Source of the DNA: Pseudomonas fluorescens
GTDB taxonomy: Bacteria; Pseudomonadota; Gammaproteobacteria; Pseudomonadales; Pseudomonadaceae
Assembly: GCF_902497745.1 (NCBI RefSeq)
Contig: NZ_CABVHJ010000016.1
Coordinates: 79,286 to 143,285, forward strand
DNA length: 64,000 nucleotides
Reading direction: 5' to 3'
A program made the translations under genes and the position numbers. Of this stretch, positions 1-9,286 are shown piece after piece. Under the pieces are notes generated by a model. It was given only the letters and a program-made list of their open reading frames with translations. It was not told where the DNA came from and did no database searches. The stretch's first letter is position 1; every line of letters begins with the position of its first letter.

Positions 1-738
1 ATTCGCGATGACCTGCCGGAAATTTTCCACCTGCACAAAAACACGACGCTGCTGGACGCGGACGATGACTGGCTGCGGTTGTCGGACTGGCGCCCGCTCT
101 ACGACGCGTTCATGCGTGATTATCGAAACACGCTGCAACCTGACCGTCGCGAGCTGCTCTCACGGTTTCACGCCCAGGATCTGGCCTTCAAAGTGGTTGG
201 CGTCGGCAGTGTCGGCACTCGCTGTCTGGTGGCGCTGCTGACCGACGATCAGGAATTTCCGTTGTTCCTGCAGTTCAAGGAAGCGCGACGCTCGGTGCTC
301 GCCGATTACGTCAAAGTCAAATCACGCACGCGCCACGAAGGCCAACGTGTGGTCGAGGGGCAGCGGCTGATGCAGGCCGCCAGCGATCTGTTTCTCGGCT
401 GGACCACCGGTCCCAGCGGTCGGCACTTCTATGTGCGGCAACTGCGCGACATGAAAATCTCTGCTGAGCTTGAGACCTTCGACGCCGAAACCTTCGCCGC
501 CTATGGACGTGTTTGCGGCCGAGCCCTCGCCCGGGCACATGCCAAGGCATCCGGCCTCGCGGCGCAAATCAGCGGTTACATTGGCAAAGGCGATGCGCTG
601 GCCGATGCGCTGCTGAAATACGCGCAAAGTTACACCGCGCAAAACGAACGCGACTTCGAGCGTTTCCAGGTGGCTTGTCGCAAAGGCCGTTTGCGTGCCC
701 GGTCAGAGGCTGATTTTGCGGCTGACCACATGCCTTGA
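1..738 (+). CDS. DUF2252 family protein, C-terminal part
   Basis: The reading frame is open from the first base of the window, so the gene starts upstream and only about 245 C-terminal residues are visible. The text resembles the DUF2252 family, whose members have a kinase-like fold but no settled function. Visible stretches that fit are the segment ending in YVKVKSRTRHEGQRVVEGQR, the later FYVRQLRDMK and the ARAHAKASG helix. An internal ATG at 79 exists but the coding text before it is continuous, so I do not regard it as the start. No partner gene is visible downstream; the next gene is convergent with only 29 bases between the stops. Confidence 0.75.
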   Translation: MRDDLPEIFHLHKNTTLLDADDDWLRLSDWRPLYDAFMRDYRNTLQPDRRELLSRFHAQDLAFKVVGVGSVGTRCLVALLTDDQEFPLFLQFKEARRSVLADYVKVKSRTRHEGQRVVEGQRLMQAASDLFLGWTTGPSGRHFYVRQLRDMKISAELETFDAETFAAYGRVCGRALARAHAKASGLAAQISGYIGKGDALADALLKYAQSYTAQNERDFERFQVACRKGRLRARSEADFAADHMP

Positions 739-767
739 GCCGGGCGCAGCGGCATCAATCCTCAGAC

Positions 768-1454
768 CTACTGCGGCCGTTTAACCATCCACGTTTTTAG
801 GACTGGGTCTATTGCTTGCCCGGATACTATTTCAGCCGGAGTTTGACTGAAGGTCATACCGTTCCCGCAGAACGCCGTGAACACTTCGCGATTGAAGTTG
901 TAGAGGTCAACACTCGTTACCGTCTCACAAGCGTCGCTTGCTACCACTTTTCTAGCGAGCTTGATTCTCGACGACTGATAAGTGTCATAGCGTTCCTTGT
1001 AATAGGCTTTGGATCGGGCCGCCGAGGCGCCTGGATTAAGGACATCGTCGGCGATTCTGCCGTCAAGGGGACCTGCTGTGAAGCTTGAATAGGGCCGGAT
1101 ATCGTCGACATCAACGGTATAAACGCGCGCATCGCCCCTTTGCATGTTGAGCATGACCACTTTCAAGGGGACTTCTTCTGGATAAACCTTGTAGACAACA
1201 ACCAGAGGCGCCAATAGAAGACTGGATGTGTAGTGACCTGTATAGATGAACTTTTCGTCTTTTTTCAGTCGGAACCGCTGAACTATCGAGTCGATTCGAT
1301 CAAGCCGCTTTTGCGCCTCCACATCGCTCTGCGCAACAGCGACGGGCTTCAGATTTTTCAAATCCTCAGGAATGGGCATGACCTGGATCTGGACATCTGC
1401 CTGCGCGCCAAAAGCTAACGCAGCCAGGAACAGGGGGATAACGTGATTCAGCAT
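768..1454 (-). CDS. Secreted protein of unknown function
   Basis: A 228-residue protein that I do not recognise. It begins with a clear signal peptide (MLNHVIPLFLAALAFGAQA, cleavage expected before DVQI), so it should reach the periplasm or beyond. The mature part is mixed alpha/beta in character, with two cysteines (in DACE and FCGNG near the C terminus) that could form a disulfide. No catalytic motif is apparent. The start is supported by an AAGGAG ribosome site a few bases upstream. It is transcribed away from the small gene at 1780, with a 325-base shared upstream region. Confidence 0.7.
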   Translation of the reverse strand: MLNHVIPLFLAALAFGAQADVQIQVMPIPEDLKNLKPVAVAQSDVEAQKRLDRIDSIVQRFRLKKDEKFIYTGHYTSSLLLAPLVVVYKVYPEEVPLKVVMLNMQRGDARVYTVDVDDIRPYSSFTAGPLDGRIADDVLNPGASAARSKAYYKERYDTYQSSRIKLARKVVASDACETVTSVDLYNFNREVFTAFCGNGMTFSQTPAEIVSGQAIDPVLKTWMVKRPQ

Positions 1455-1779
1455 ACCTTCTACTCCTTGTAGATAAAGCTTCCCGATTTATCGACGTGTG
1501 TTTGCTTTAAAGGGAGGCACTGCACCGTGTGTCAGAGAAGTCCGCCATGATTTCCGTTGAACATAATGACCGCCCGAGAGCACGGCGACACCCGTTTTTT
1601 TTATTCGCGGTTCGCCCTCCTTCCCACACCGAACGTCCTAGGAAAATTCCTGCAACACGCGTCGACTTTGATGAACTGGTGGACAGTTCCTCAGGGCGTT
1701 ACCCTCCACGACCACTGCCATCCAGCGGACGGTTTGGCAGCCGAAATTGCAGTGAATGTTCACTTCACGGAGCTACGTC
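1455..1779. other. Intergenic region between divergent genes
   Basis: This 325-base stretch separates the secreted-protein gene (leftward) and the small gene at 1780 (rightward), so it must hold promoters for both, although I cannot place either with confidence. It contains a stem-loop at about 1717-1742 (CTGCCA pairing with TGGCAG) 38 bases before the ATG at 1780, and a TCCTAGGA palindrome near 1637. The short open frames here lack ribosome sites and family resemblance, and I do not call them. Confidence 0.4.
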
Positions 1780-2154
1780 ATGAAAAAAATCCCACAGCTT
1801 TCGCTGGTTGGTTCGGCACCTTCCGAAGCACCCGCTTCCAGCACCCAACCTCAGTCAAACACCACCGCAAGCACCGAGGTGAACCGTCGGCGACGTAGTG
1901 TTCCTCTCAATCAGCTCATCAGGGTGCGCGACGATGTCGACACACTGACCCTGCTCACCCACGCCAGTGAAATCCTCGATTCCCTAGCGGCCATCAGCGC
2001 AAACTTTGCCGATGAGTTCGATGGCTCGAAACGTCATGTGGCGGTGGCGATGAAGCAATTGAGCGCACTGGCCGAGATCCTGATTTGTCGGGCACGGGAC
2101 AATCTTGATCCGCAGAAACCGCAGAACACTACCGGGCCTGAAACCCGCCATTGA
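1780..2154 (+). CDS. Small unknown protein, DUF3077/DUF6124-like
   Basis: A 124-residue protein. I start it at the ATG giving MKKIPQLSLVG because a GGAG site sits about eight bases before it; the frame is open a little further upstream. The first 45 residues are low-complexity and polar, then comes one predicted helical unit (LTLLTHASEILDSLAAISAN through KQLSALAEI). That layout recalls the Pseudomonas small proteins annotated DUF3077 or DUF6124, such as the one at 20983: a disordered head and a helix pair containing a SLLAxASExL-like segment. Function is unknown. It lacks the structured leader found before the gene at 20983. Confidence 0.6.
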   Translation: MKKIPQLSLVGSAPSEAPASSTQPQSNTTASTEVNRRRRSVPLNQLIRVRDDVDTLTLLTHASEILDSLAAISANFADEFDGSKRHVAVAMKQLSALAEILICRARDNLDPQKPQNTTGPETRH

Positions 2155-2286
2155 CGGGCGAAAACTCGACGCTCGGTTGCGCATCGGACGGCATTTGGCA
2201 CCACCCATCGAGATGAATTTTTCTTCACTGCAGCTGCGCGGCCAACCCTTGTACAGTCCGCTCGCTCATTCAAGAAACTACGGTTC

Positions 2287-2312
2287 GCCCGCGCTCCTGC
2301 GGGCTTTTTTTT
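2287..2312 (+). terminator. Rho-independent terminator
   Basis: The stem GCCCGC pairs with GCGGGC around a six-base loop and is followed by eight T on the plus strand. It lies about 130 bases after the gene at 1780 and would end that transcript before the acetyltransferase gene. Confidence 0.85.
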
Positions 2313-2404
2313 GCCTTGGGTTTACCGCGCTAACCTGCGAGGGCTTGCTCTCCCACAGGCGAGTGCGCCAACCTGCCGGAAGATCCCCCATTCCGGAGCG
2401 CCCG

Positions 2405-2992
2405 ATGCCGCTGTTGACCCTGCCCTGCCAACGCCTGACGCTGGCGATACTCGCTCCGGACCAGGCCGAACTTGAAAGCGAGTTCTACCGACGCAACCAG
2501 CGCCACCTCGCGCCATGGTCACCGATCCGTACGACCGAATATTTTTCCACCGAGCAGATTCGCCGCCGCCTCGAAGTCCAAGCCAGCGCGTTCGAGGCCG
2601 GGCTGGCCATGCATTTCGCGCTGCTGACCCCGGATGGCCAGGAGATGATCGGCGCCTGCAACTTCAGCGGCATCATTCGTGGTGCCTTTCAGGCGTGTTA
2701 TCTGGGTTATCACATCGACGAGGCCCAACAGGGTCAAGGTTTGATGCAGGAAGCGCTGGAGGCTGGCATCGCTTACATGTTCGATACCCAGAACCTGCAC
2801 CGGATCATGGCCAACTACATTCCCGGCAACGAACGCAGTGCACGCTTGCTGGAGCGCCTGGGCTTCGAACGTGAGGGTTACGCCAAGGCGTATCTGAACA
2901 TTGCCGGGCGCTGGCAGGATCACGTGCTGACGGCGCTGGTCAATTCAAGGTTCGAGACACCGGAAAAGCGCTGGTCTAAACCTTTGGCGTGA
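2405..2992 (+). CDS. GNAT acetyltransferase, RimJ/RimL type
   Basis: A 195-residue acetyltransferase of the RimJ/RimL branch, enzymes that move an acetyl group from acetyl-CoA to an N-terminal amine or a small-molecule amine. The fold order is visible: an N-terminal TLPCQRLTLAIL strand, a middle MIGACNFSGI strand, the acetyl-CoA loop region YHIDEAQQGQGLMQEAL at about residues 98-114, and the typical RimJ C-terminal block ERSARLLERLGFEREGYA. I chose the ATG at MPLLTLP because it matches the family length; the frame stays open 300 bases upstream across the terminator at 2287-2312. The real substrate cannot be read from the sequence. Confidence 0.85.
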   Translation: MPLLTLPCQRLTLAILAPDQAELESEFYRRNQRHLAPWSPIRTTEYFSTEQIRRRLEVQASAFEAGLAMHFALLTPDGQEMIGACNFSGIIRGAFQACYLGYHIDEAQQGQGLMQEALEAGIAYMFDTQNLHRIMANYIPGNERSARLLERLGFEREGYAKAYLNIAGRWQDHVLTALVNSRFETPEKRWSKPLA

Positions 2993-3061
2993 GTTTCACA
3001 ATTCGTTAAGGATTGCCGTCGTATGCTCAGGCCTCCCGCCCCTTTCGGTTGCCTGAACCCT

Positions 3062-4501
3062 ATGTCGCGTGCCGTCACTTCGCTGTTTCTGCTTGCCGCC
3101 CTGCTGTTTTTTTTCGCGCTGGGTAACCACCAATTGCAAGGCTCCACCGAGGCCCGCGTCGCCGGCATCGCCATGGAGATGCATCTGGACGACGACTGGG
3201 TGACGCCACGCCTGTTCGGCGAACCGTTTCTGGAAAAACCACCACTGAGCCTGTGGCTGGATGCTGGCGCGATGCGCGTGTTCGGTGTTTCACCGTGGGC
3301 CGTGCGGCTGGCGTCGGCGGTGGCTGGCTTGCTCAGCGTGATGCTGCTGTACGGCATGCTGCGGCGTTTCGAACGACCGAAAATGGTCGCCTGGACGGCG
3401 GGCATTCTGCTCGCGACCATGGCCAGTTACTGGAGCAATGTGCGCGGTGTCGGTGAGGATGCATTGCTCGCCCTCGGCGTGACGACGGCACTGCTGGCCT
3501 TTTTCCAGGCGCAACGAGCATCGACTCTCGGCACCTCGCTGTTGTTTGTCGTCGGGATCGCCATCGCTACCTTGAGCAAGGGTGTGCTGGGGCTGGCGAT
3601 GCCGGGGGTGGTGATTTTTGCCTATCTGCTGGCGGACAACCTGATGGACAAGCGCCTGAAAATCGCCGACTGGCTGCGACCCGGTTTACTGACTCTGGTC
3701 GGTTTGATTCCGCTGCTGATCTGGCTCCTCATCCTCTTCCAGCACGGCGGCGCACAAGCCGTCAAAGAAGTGCTGCTGACCAACAGCGTCGGACGCTTCA
3801 GCGGTTCGTTCGTCGAGGCCGGGCACTACGAACCGTTCTATTACTACCTCGCCAAACTGCCGGAAGCCTTCCTGCCGTGGAACATTCTGGTGTACTTGGG
3901 GCTCTGGCATTTCCGCAAACAACTGAAAGCCAACCGTTACCTGCTGTTTTTCAGCCTGTGGATCGTGGCGCAGTTCATCATGCTCACGTTGGCGTCGAGC
4001 AAACGCACGGTGTACCTGATGTCGATGACACCGGCCGCTGCGGTGATCGCAGCGGAGTATGCGGGCGTGCTGTTCGAGCGCTTGAAGCAGTACGAATCCG
4101 GCAATGGATTCGTAGGCCGAATCGCCCGGCAGCGCCAAACACTGGCAGTCGGTGTGCTCACGCTGGTGTTCGGCAGTTATCTCGCCGCCGCACAGTGGGC
4201 GTTGCCTCATGCCGACAAAAAGCTTTCGTTCCTGCCGTTGAGTGCAGAGATTCAGACGCTGCAAACCGTCGGGCATCAAGTCGCGCTGTTTCAGGCCAAT
4301 GAGCGGCTCGGTGGCGCCACGGTTTTCTATACCCAGCAAGTGCTCAAAGGGCTGGATACCGAAGCGCAGTTGCGAGATTTTCTCGCGGCATCACCCTCGC
4401 ATGTCGCGGTGATGGCCGGTGACAGTGAACCCGCGCCGCCACTGAAAGTACTCAAGACCATGATGGTCGGGCGTCAGGCGTATTACTTCGTCAGCTATTG
4501 A
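3062..4501 (+). CDS. GT39-family (ArnT/PMT-like) membrane glycosyltransferase
   Basis: A 479-residue integral membrane protein with about ten to twelve hydrophobic segments. The first periplasmic loop carries STEARVAGIAMEMHLDDDW, which includes the conserved acidic residue typical of ArnT/PMT enzymes, followed by GEPFLEKPPLSLWLDA, the characteristic EKPP block. Such enzymes transfer a sugar from a polyprenyl-phosphate donor to lipid A, protein or another acceptor in the periplasm. I begin at MSRAVTSLFLL; an in-frame ATG 39 bases upstream is less likely. ArnT itself is longer (about 550 residues), and no arn genes are nearby, so this is probably a relative with another acceptor. The neighbouring membrane phosphatases could recycle lipid carrier, but that is inference. 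Confidence 0.85.
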   Translation: MSRAVTSLFLLAALLFFFALGNHQLQGSTEARVAGIAMEMHLDDDWVTPRLFGEPFLEKPPLSLWLDAGAMRVFGVSPWAVRLASAVAGLLSVMLLYGMLRRFERPKMVAWTAGILLATMASYWSNVRGVGEDALLALGVTTALLAFFQAQRASTLGTSLLFVVGIAIATLSKGVLGLAMPGVVIFAYLLADNLMDKRLKIADWLRPGLLTLVGLIPLLIWLLILFQHGGAQAVKEVLLTNSVGRFSGSFVEAGHYEPFYYYLAKLPEAFLPWNILVYLGLWHFRKQLKANRYLLFFSLWIVAQFIMLTLASSKRTVYLMSMTPAAAVIAAEYAGVLFERLKQYESGNGFVGRIARQRQTLAVGVLTLVFGSYLAAAQWALPHADKKLSFLPLSAEIQTLQTVGHQVALFQANERLGGATVFYTQQVLKGLDTEAQLRDFLAASPSHVAVMAGDSEPAPPLKVLKTMMVGRQAYYFVSY

Positions 4502-4522
4502 GGGACCTGCGCAGCCCCATAA

Positions 4523-4551
4523 AAAAACCCGCCGATGATTGGCGGGTTTTT
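4523..4551. terminator. Bidirectional terminator between convergent genes
   Basis: AAAACCCGCC pairs with GGCGGGTTTT around a GATGATT loop, with A-rich sequence on the left and T-rich sequence on the right, so it can end transcripts from both the glycosyltransferase gene and the PAP2 gene. Confidence 0.9.
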
Positions 4552-4569
4552 CATTTGATCCGCACGGGC

Positions 4570-5385
4570 TCAGATAGAGACCTCAGCACTGAAAGCTTTC
4601 TGCTCACGCTTGCCCAGCACCGGCACCTCCAGCCGCGCGCGTCCGTAGAAGGCCAACGCCGTCAGCAAACACGCCAGCCAGACGAAGATTCCGGCCCAGA
4701 ACGTGTGGGACATGTAGTGCCAGCCTTGCAGGACGCGAGTAGTGCCATAAACGAATCCCAGCAACAGCGAGCCCCACAAGATTGCACTGGAAAAACGCCA
4801 TTGATAGCGCCGCGCCACGAAATACAGCGCCAGCATGGTGAAGCCGCCCGACGCATGGCCACCCGGCCAGCACCGGCCACTACCCGCTTCATGGAACAGT
4901 TGAAAATTGCTGTACCACTCGATGTGGGCCATTTTCCCGCCGTACAGCGTGGTCTCGATCGGGCAGTAAACGCTGGTGTGGGATTTGAGGAAATGAATCA
5001 CCCCGGTGCAGACCGCGAATGCGACCACCACAAACAGAAAATCCCTACGGTGATCAGCGGCAAATCGCAGCACCGGCGCGACTTTGCTGCGTTCCAGCAT
5101 CGCACCGAGTCGCGGACGTTTCTGCGGATTGACCAACGGCCAGACCACCGATAGCAGCGCGCCGATCAGGGCGATTTCCGCCGTCCAGTTGGGAATGATC
5201 CGCGCCCATTTATGCGTGAGCTTTTCGAAGAAGTGGATTTTGTCGAGCGGGAAGGTCTGCGTCATCGGGTCGAACAGCAGGTTGCTGAAGGCGATGTCGA
5301 TTTTGGTCATATCGAACATCAGGAACACCAGCGCCCCACAGGCCAGCGGAATACCAAAGTTGTAAGCGTAGAAGCGTGATTTCAT
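4570..5385 (-). CDS. PAP2-family membrane phosphatase
   Basis: A 271-residue membrane protein with about six hydrophobic segments. The three PAP2 signature blocks are present in modified form: KSHTSVYCP (first block, near residue 134), CWPGGHASGGFTML (second block with the conserved PxGH) and RVLQGWHYMSHTFWAG (third block with R and H). Enzymes of this kind remove phosphate from lipid phosphates or undecaprenyl pyrophosphate at the outer face of the inner membrane. Its ATG overlaps the stop of the upstream phosphatase by four bases (ATGA), so the two are translated together and may act on the same lipid-linked substrate. Confidence 0.85.
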   Translation of the reverse strand: MKSRFYAYNFGIPLACGALVFLMFDMTKIDIAFSNLLFDPMTQTFPLDKIHFFEKLTHKWARIIPNWTAEIALIGALLSVVWPLVNPQKRPRLGAMLERSKVAPVLRFAADHRRDFLFVVVAFAVCTGVIHFLKSHTSVYCPIETTLYGGKMAHIEWYSNFQLFHEAGSGRCWPGGHASGGFTMLALYFVARRYQWRFSSAILWGSLLLGFVYGTTRVLQGWHYMSHTFWAGIFVWLACLLTALAFYGRARLEVPVLGKREQKAFSAEVSI

Positions 5386-6053
5386 CGGGTATTCACCGTG
5401 CGCCAGTCGGAGGCTTCAATAAAGCCGAGCATCTTGGGAGCCGCCGGGCTGGCAGCGGAAACAAACAATGACGAGCCGTAACCCATGTCCGAGGCCGAAA
5501 CTTTGAGGTCTTTCTCGATTTGCGCCATGCATTCGCTGTGGGTCACCAGTACCAGGTTGCGCCCCGGAGTTTTGTGGGCCAACGCGTCCTGCAACATGCG
5601 CCCACGGCAGTTGATCAGCCAGTCGTCACCGCTGGCGGCATGGTTGAACATGTAACCGGCGGTCTGCACCGTGCGCATCGATGGGCTGTTATAGATGTCG
5701 GCGTTGTTCAAGCCCAGTTGTTCGAACCTTGCACCGACCGCCACCGCGACACTGCGTGAGCGATCGGTGATGCCGTCGTTGCCACTCAGGCAGGCAGCTT
5801 TAGAGTGATCGCAGCGCTCGACGTGACGCACCAGCACGATCATCTCGCCCTTGGCCCAGCCCGTCGCCAACGCTTGCGCACCAGCCACGTTGCCGTGAGC
5901 CAGGTCCGGCACCGCCGCCGGCGCCAGCAACCACAGGGTCAGTGGCATCACCAATACCGATGCCGCCAACACCACCCAAGTGTTGCGAAAACGCGCAAAA
6001 AAGCTCAGATCGATCAAGCGTTTGACGCCGAACAGACTCAGTCTCAATTCCAC
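5382..6053 (-). CDS. Membrane-anchored histidine phosphatase family protein
   Basis: A 223-residue protein with one N-terminal membrane anchor (about residues 25-45, TWVVLAASVLVMPLTLWLL) and a periplasmic phosphatase domain. The catalytic RH motif is in LVRHVERCDHS and the second histidine in VTHSECMAQ, as in histidine phosphatases related to the heptose-phosphate phosphatase Ais. I use the GTG at VELRLSLF because AGGCGG lies just upstream; an ATG ten codons earlier is possible. The gene precedes and overlaps the PAP2 gene, forming a two-gene unit transcribed divergently from the chemoreceptor. Confidence 0.8.
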   Translation of the reverse strand: MELRLSLFGVKRLIDLSFFARFRNTWVVLAASVLVMPLTLWLLAPAAVPDLAHGNVAGAQALATGWAKGEMIVLVRHVERCDHSKAACLSGNDGITDRSRSVAVAVGARFEQLGLNNADIYNSPSMRTVQTAGYMFNHAASGDDWLINCRGRMLQDALAHKTPGRNLVLVTHSECMAQIEKDLKVSASDMGYGSSLFVSAASPAAPKMLGFIEASDWRTVNTR

Positions 6054-6306
6054 AAAAACCGCCTCGCCACTCTGCATCACGGGTTCATTCGATGCGGCGA
6101 AGGTACAGAGGCGGGCGTGGGCAGCCAGTGAAACCCATGTGAAAAAAGTCTTGGGATCCGATGTTACAAATTCCGTAGGACAAAATCCTTTCAGCTCTGG
6201 GAAATGCGGCCGATACAGACCTGCTAACACCCTTGCTGGCTCAAAAAAACAACAATCTTCCAGCCTAACTGACGACAAGAAACCCAACGTTTCTGGAGGA
6301 TTTTTG

Positions 6307-8226
6307 ATGAATAGCTGGTTCGGCAACATCAGCGTGAACATGAAACTGGGCCTGGGCTTCGGCCTGGTGCTGGCCTTGACCTGCGTGCTGGCCCTGACGG
6401 GCTGGACCAGCCTCGGTGGCTTGATCGACCGCAGCAACTGGATGAGCGATATCACCCAGCTCAATGCCGGCCTGACCAAACTGCGCGTGGTGCGCCTGCA
6501 GTACATGCTGACCAATGGCGATGAAACCGCCGCGCAGAATGTGCAGACCACCCTCGAAAGCTTCGCCGCGCAGCAACAGAAGCTGATCAACAGCTTCAAG
6601 AGCCCGGAAAACGTCAAACTGCTCAAGGAGCAGGCAGCGACCATCGCTGAATACCAGACGTCGCTGAACAAAATGCGCAACGCCTACCGCACCGGCAACA
6701 GTGCGCGCGATTCCATGAGCGTGAGTGCCGAGACCGCGTACAACCAGATCGAATCGATCAGTAAACGCGTGCAGCAGATGGACATGAGCGAGCAGCGTTT
6801 CGAACAGTTCCAGGCGATCACCGCCGCCAAGGAAGCGTTCATCCTCGCGCGCTACGAAGTGCGCGGCTACACCGCTACCACCAACGCCGAAACCGAGCAG
6901 AAAGCCGTCGGCCAAATCGACGCGGCCATCGCCAGCCTCAAGTCATTGAATGCGCAATTTGCTGCGACTCAGCAGGATGCCTTGCGCCAATTGGAAACTG
7001 CGTTGACCAGCTATCGCGGCGCGTTGATGGCGTACAAGAACGCCAACACCGATGCCGTGCAGGCGCGTAAGGAAATGACCGACCAGGGCACCACCATCGT
7101 CGCCCTGAGCGAGCAGCTGTATCAGATCCAGCTCGATCGCCGTGACGCTGAAAGTGCCCAAGCGCGTACCTTCCAGCTGATCAGCACCCTGCTCGCCCTA
7201 CTGGTTGGCGTGATTGCTGCGGTGATCATCACCCGTCAGATCACCCGTCCGCTGCAAGAAACCCTCGCCGTGGTCGAGCGCATCGCCAGCGGCGACCTGA
7301 CCCAGAACGTCACCGTCACCCGCCGTGACGAACTTGGCGTACTGCAACAAGGCATCGCCCGCATGGGCGTCACCCTGCGCGACTTGATCAGCGGCATCCG
7401 CGACGGCGTCACCCAGATCGCCAGCGCCGCCGAAGAACTGTCGGCCGTGACCGAACAGACCAGCGCCGGTGTGAACAGCCAGAAAGTCGAGACCGATCAG
7501 GTCGCCACCGCCATGCACGAGATGACCGCCACCGTGCAGGAAGTCGCGCGCAATGCCGAAGAAGCTTCGCAAGCAGCCGCGGCTGCTGACGGCGAAGCCC
7601 GTGAAGGCGACAAAGTGGTCAACGAAGCCATCGCCCAGATCGAGCGTCTGGCCAGCGAAGTGGTGCGTTCCACCGAAGCCATGAGTGTGCTGCAACAGGA
7701 AAGCGACAAGATCGGCAGCGTCATGGACGTGATCAAGGCTGTTGCCGAACAGACCAACCTGCTGGCGCTCAACGCCGCGATCGAAGCGGCACGTGCCGGT
7801 GAAGCCGGTCGTGGTTTTGCCGTGGTCGCCGATGAAGTTCGTGGCCTGGCTCAGCGCACACAGAAATCCACCGAAGAAATCGAAGGCCTGGTCGCCGGTC
7901 TGCAGAACGGTACCCAGCAGGTTTCGGCGGTGATGAGCAACAGCCGCGCCCTGACCGATAGCAGCGTGGCGCTGACGCGCAAGGCTGGCGCATCACTGGA
8001 AAACATCACCCGTACGGTGTCGAACATCCAGTCGATGAACCAGCAGATCGCCGCCGCTGCCGAACAGCAGAGCGCCGTGGCCGAAGAGATCAGCCGCAGC
8101 ATCATCAACGTACGCGACGTGTCGGAACAGACCGCTGCGGCGAGTGATGAGACGGCAGCGTCGAGTGTTGAACTGGCGCGTTTGGGTGGTCAATTGCAGC
8201 AGATGGTCAGCCACTTCCGCGTTTGA
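6307..8226 (+). CDS. Methyl-accepting chemotaxis protein, HBM sensor (McpS-like)
   Basis: A 639-residue chemoreceptor. The N terminus (MNSWFGNISVNMKLGLGFG) leads into the first membrane span, then a periplasmic all-helical region of about 250 residues whose size and text (WTSLGGLIDRSNWMSDI, FKSPENVKLL, LYQIQLDRRDAE) match the helical bimodular sensor of P. putida McpS, which detects TCA-cycle acids. After the second span (STLLALLVGVIAAVIITR) come a HAMP domain and the signalling domain with the conserved hairpin text EAARAGEAGRGFAVVADEVR. The start follows a strong GGAGG site. The ligand is inferred only by family likeness: C4 or C6 organic acids are plausible. Confidence 0.95.
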   Translation: MNSWFGNISVNMKLGLGFGLVLALTCVLALTGWTSLGGLIDRSNWMSDITQLNAGLTKLRVVRLQYMLTNGDETAAQNVQTTLESFAAQQQKLINSFKSPENVKLLKEQAATIAEYQTSLNKMRNAYRTGNSARDSMSVSAETAYNQIESISKRVQQMDMSEQRFEQFQAITAAKEAFILARYEVRGYTATTNAETEQKAVGQIDAAIASLKSLNAQFAATQQDALRQLETALTSYRGALMAYKNANTDAVQARKEMTDQGTTIVALSEQLYQIQLDRRDAESAQARTFQLISTLLALLVGVIAAVIITRQITRPLQETLAVVERIASGDLTQNVTVTRRDELGVLQQGIARMGVTLRDLISGIRDGVTQIASAAEELSAVTEQTSAGVNSQKVETDQVATAMHEMTATVQEVARNAEEASQAAAAADGEAREGDKVVNEAIAQIERLASEVVRSTEAMSVLQQESDKIGSVMDVIKAVAEQTNLLALNAAIEAARAGEAGRGFAVVADEVRGLAQRTQKSTEEIEGLVAGLQNGTQQVSAVMSNSRALTDSSVALTRKAGASLENITRTVSNIQSMNQQIAAAAEQQSAVAEEISRSIINVRDVSEQTAAASDETAASSVELARLGGQLQQMVSHFRV

Positions 8227-8253
8227 TCTTGATCTCGCGCTGAAGCAAAAAAC

Positions 8254-8347
8254 CAATCGCGGGCAAGCCCGCTCCCACAGGGTTTTGAGTCGTTCACAGA
8301 TGTCGTGTTCGACTCATGACGTGTGGGAGCGGGCTTGCCCGCGATTG
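8254..8347. repeat. Inverted REP doublet (REPIN)
   Basis: Two perfect 26-base arms (8254-8279 and 8322-8347), each with the GGGAGCGGGCTTGCCCGC core, face each other around a 42-base centre that itself holds TGAGTCG/CGACTCA. It lies between the convergent chemoreceptor and higA genes and may also stop transcription. Confidence 0.9.
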
Positions 8348-8371
8348 CGTCAGGCCTTTCACCGCTTAGCG

Positions 8372-8845
8372 TCAAACCACACCGTGCATAAAAAACTCGA
8401 CTGGCACTTTAAAGAACTCGGCGAATCCCTTTATCTGAGCAACGGTCATTTTTCGCTTGTTATTCAATATCTCTGAAACAGCACTCTGAGTTGCGATCTC
8501 AGACAAGTCCTTCTGTTTAACGCCTCTTTCCGACAGCAGAAACGCCAGCGCTTCAGATTGGGACGAATAAGCAATCAACACCGTTTCATTTTCGTACTCA
8601 TAAACCCGATCAGCCACAAACTCCGCAAACCGTGCCGCAGCATGATCCTCGGTGTTCGCGTGGGAATAAAGCTCATCAATCAGGGCCATTCGCACTTGCA
8701 GATCGTCATCATTTTTTATCGGATCATGGCAGGCAGACAACAACTTGGACAAAGTCGCTAGCTGATCGCCCAGCCCCTCAAGCATGGGTGAAATATCGGC
8801 TATGAAGGAATCCAGTCCTGTCGCTTCGACTTTATTACGCTTCAT
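8372..8845 (-). CDS. higA: HigA-type antitoxin with helix-turn-helix
   Basis: A 157-residue protein encoded 53 bases downstream of the toxin gene. The C-terminal 60 residues form a Cro/C1-type helix-turn-helix (RGVKQKDLSEIATQSAVSEILNNKRKMT) as expected for HigA antitoxins, which bind and neutralise HigB and repress their own promoter. The N-terminal 90 residues are a helical region without a clear family match and make this protein longer than the usual 100-140 residues. I chose the ATG at MKRNKVEA, which has AAGGTG eight bases upstream; a GTG three codons earlier is the alternative. Confidence 0.85.
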   Translation of the reverse strand: MKRNKVEATGLDSFIADISPMLEGLGDQLATLSKLLSACHDPIKNDDDLQVRMALIDELYSHANTEDHAAARFAEFVADRVYEYENETVLIAYSSQSEALAFLLSERGVKQKDLSEIATQSAVSEILNNKRKMTVAQIKGFAEFFKVPVEFFMHGVV

Positions 8846-8898
8846 TGAGATCACCTTTATTTTCGTTAAACATAAATAGCGTATTTCATTCTGGCCAA

Positions 8899-9252
8899 CT
8901 ACTTGACATCACTCTTCCACCATTTGTCGTATCCGGAATGGGGAAGAATGTCCTTGATATAGATAGTGCCAGTCTTCGTGTTGATCCACGTAATGACACG
9001 GCACTCGTTTTTCTTGATATCAAAAACGTAAATATCAAGCGGGCCTTTCTTGCTCGTCAGCCTCAGCTTCGAGTGAGGGATACGATCGACGTTCCAACCT
9101 GAGGCGCTGGTCCAGTCTTGACGAAGCTTCTCAAACGACTCGAAACGCAGCGATGCTCTGTCGAAGATGGTTAGCCACAAGGTGAGAGGATCTCTCCACT
9201 GGCCATGAGTCTCAATGGCCCGCGCAACCGCCGCTTTTGTGATCACTCTCAT
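8899..9252 (-). CDS. higB: HigB-type mRNA interferase toxin
   Basis: A 117-residue toxin of the HigB family, ribonucleases of the RelE-like fold that cut mRNA on the ribosome. Family features are the MRVITKAAV start, a middle LRFESFEKLRQDW helix, the strand IYVFDIKKNECRVITWINTKTGTIYIKDILPH and the C-terminal YDKWWK, which contains the conserved His and Tyr. I start at the ATG giving MRVITK. Toxin-before-antitoxin order is the normal one for higBA. Transcription starts from the palindrome-bearing promoter at 9287-9315. Confidence 0.88.
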   Translation of the reverse strand: MRVITKAAVARAIETHGQWRDPLTLWLTIFDRASLRFESFEKLRQDWTSASGWNVDRIPHSKLRLTSKKGPLDIYVFDIKKNECRVITWINTKTGTIYIKDILPHSGYDKWWKSDVK

Positions 9253-9286
9253 ACAATTTTCGGTTCTGGTATCCCTACATGCGGCC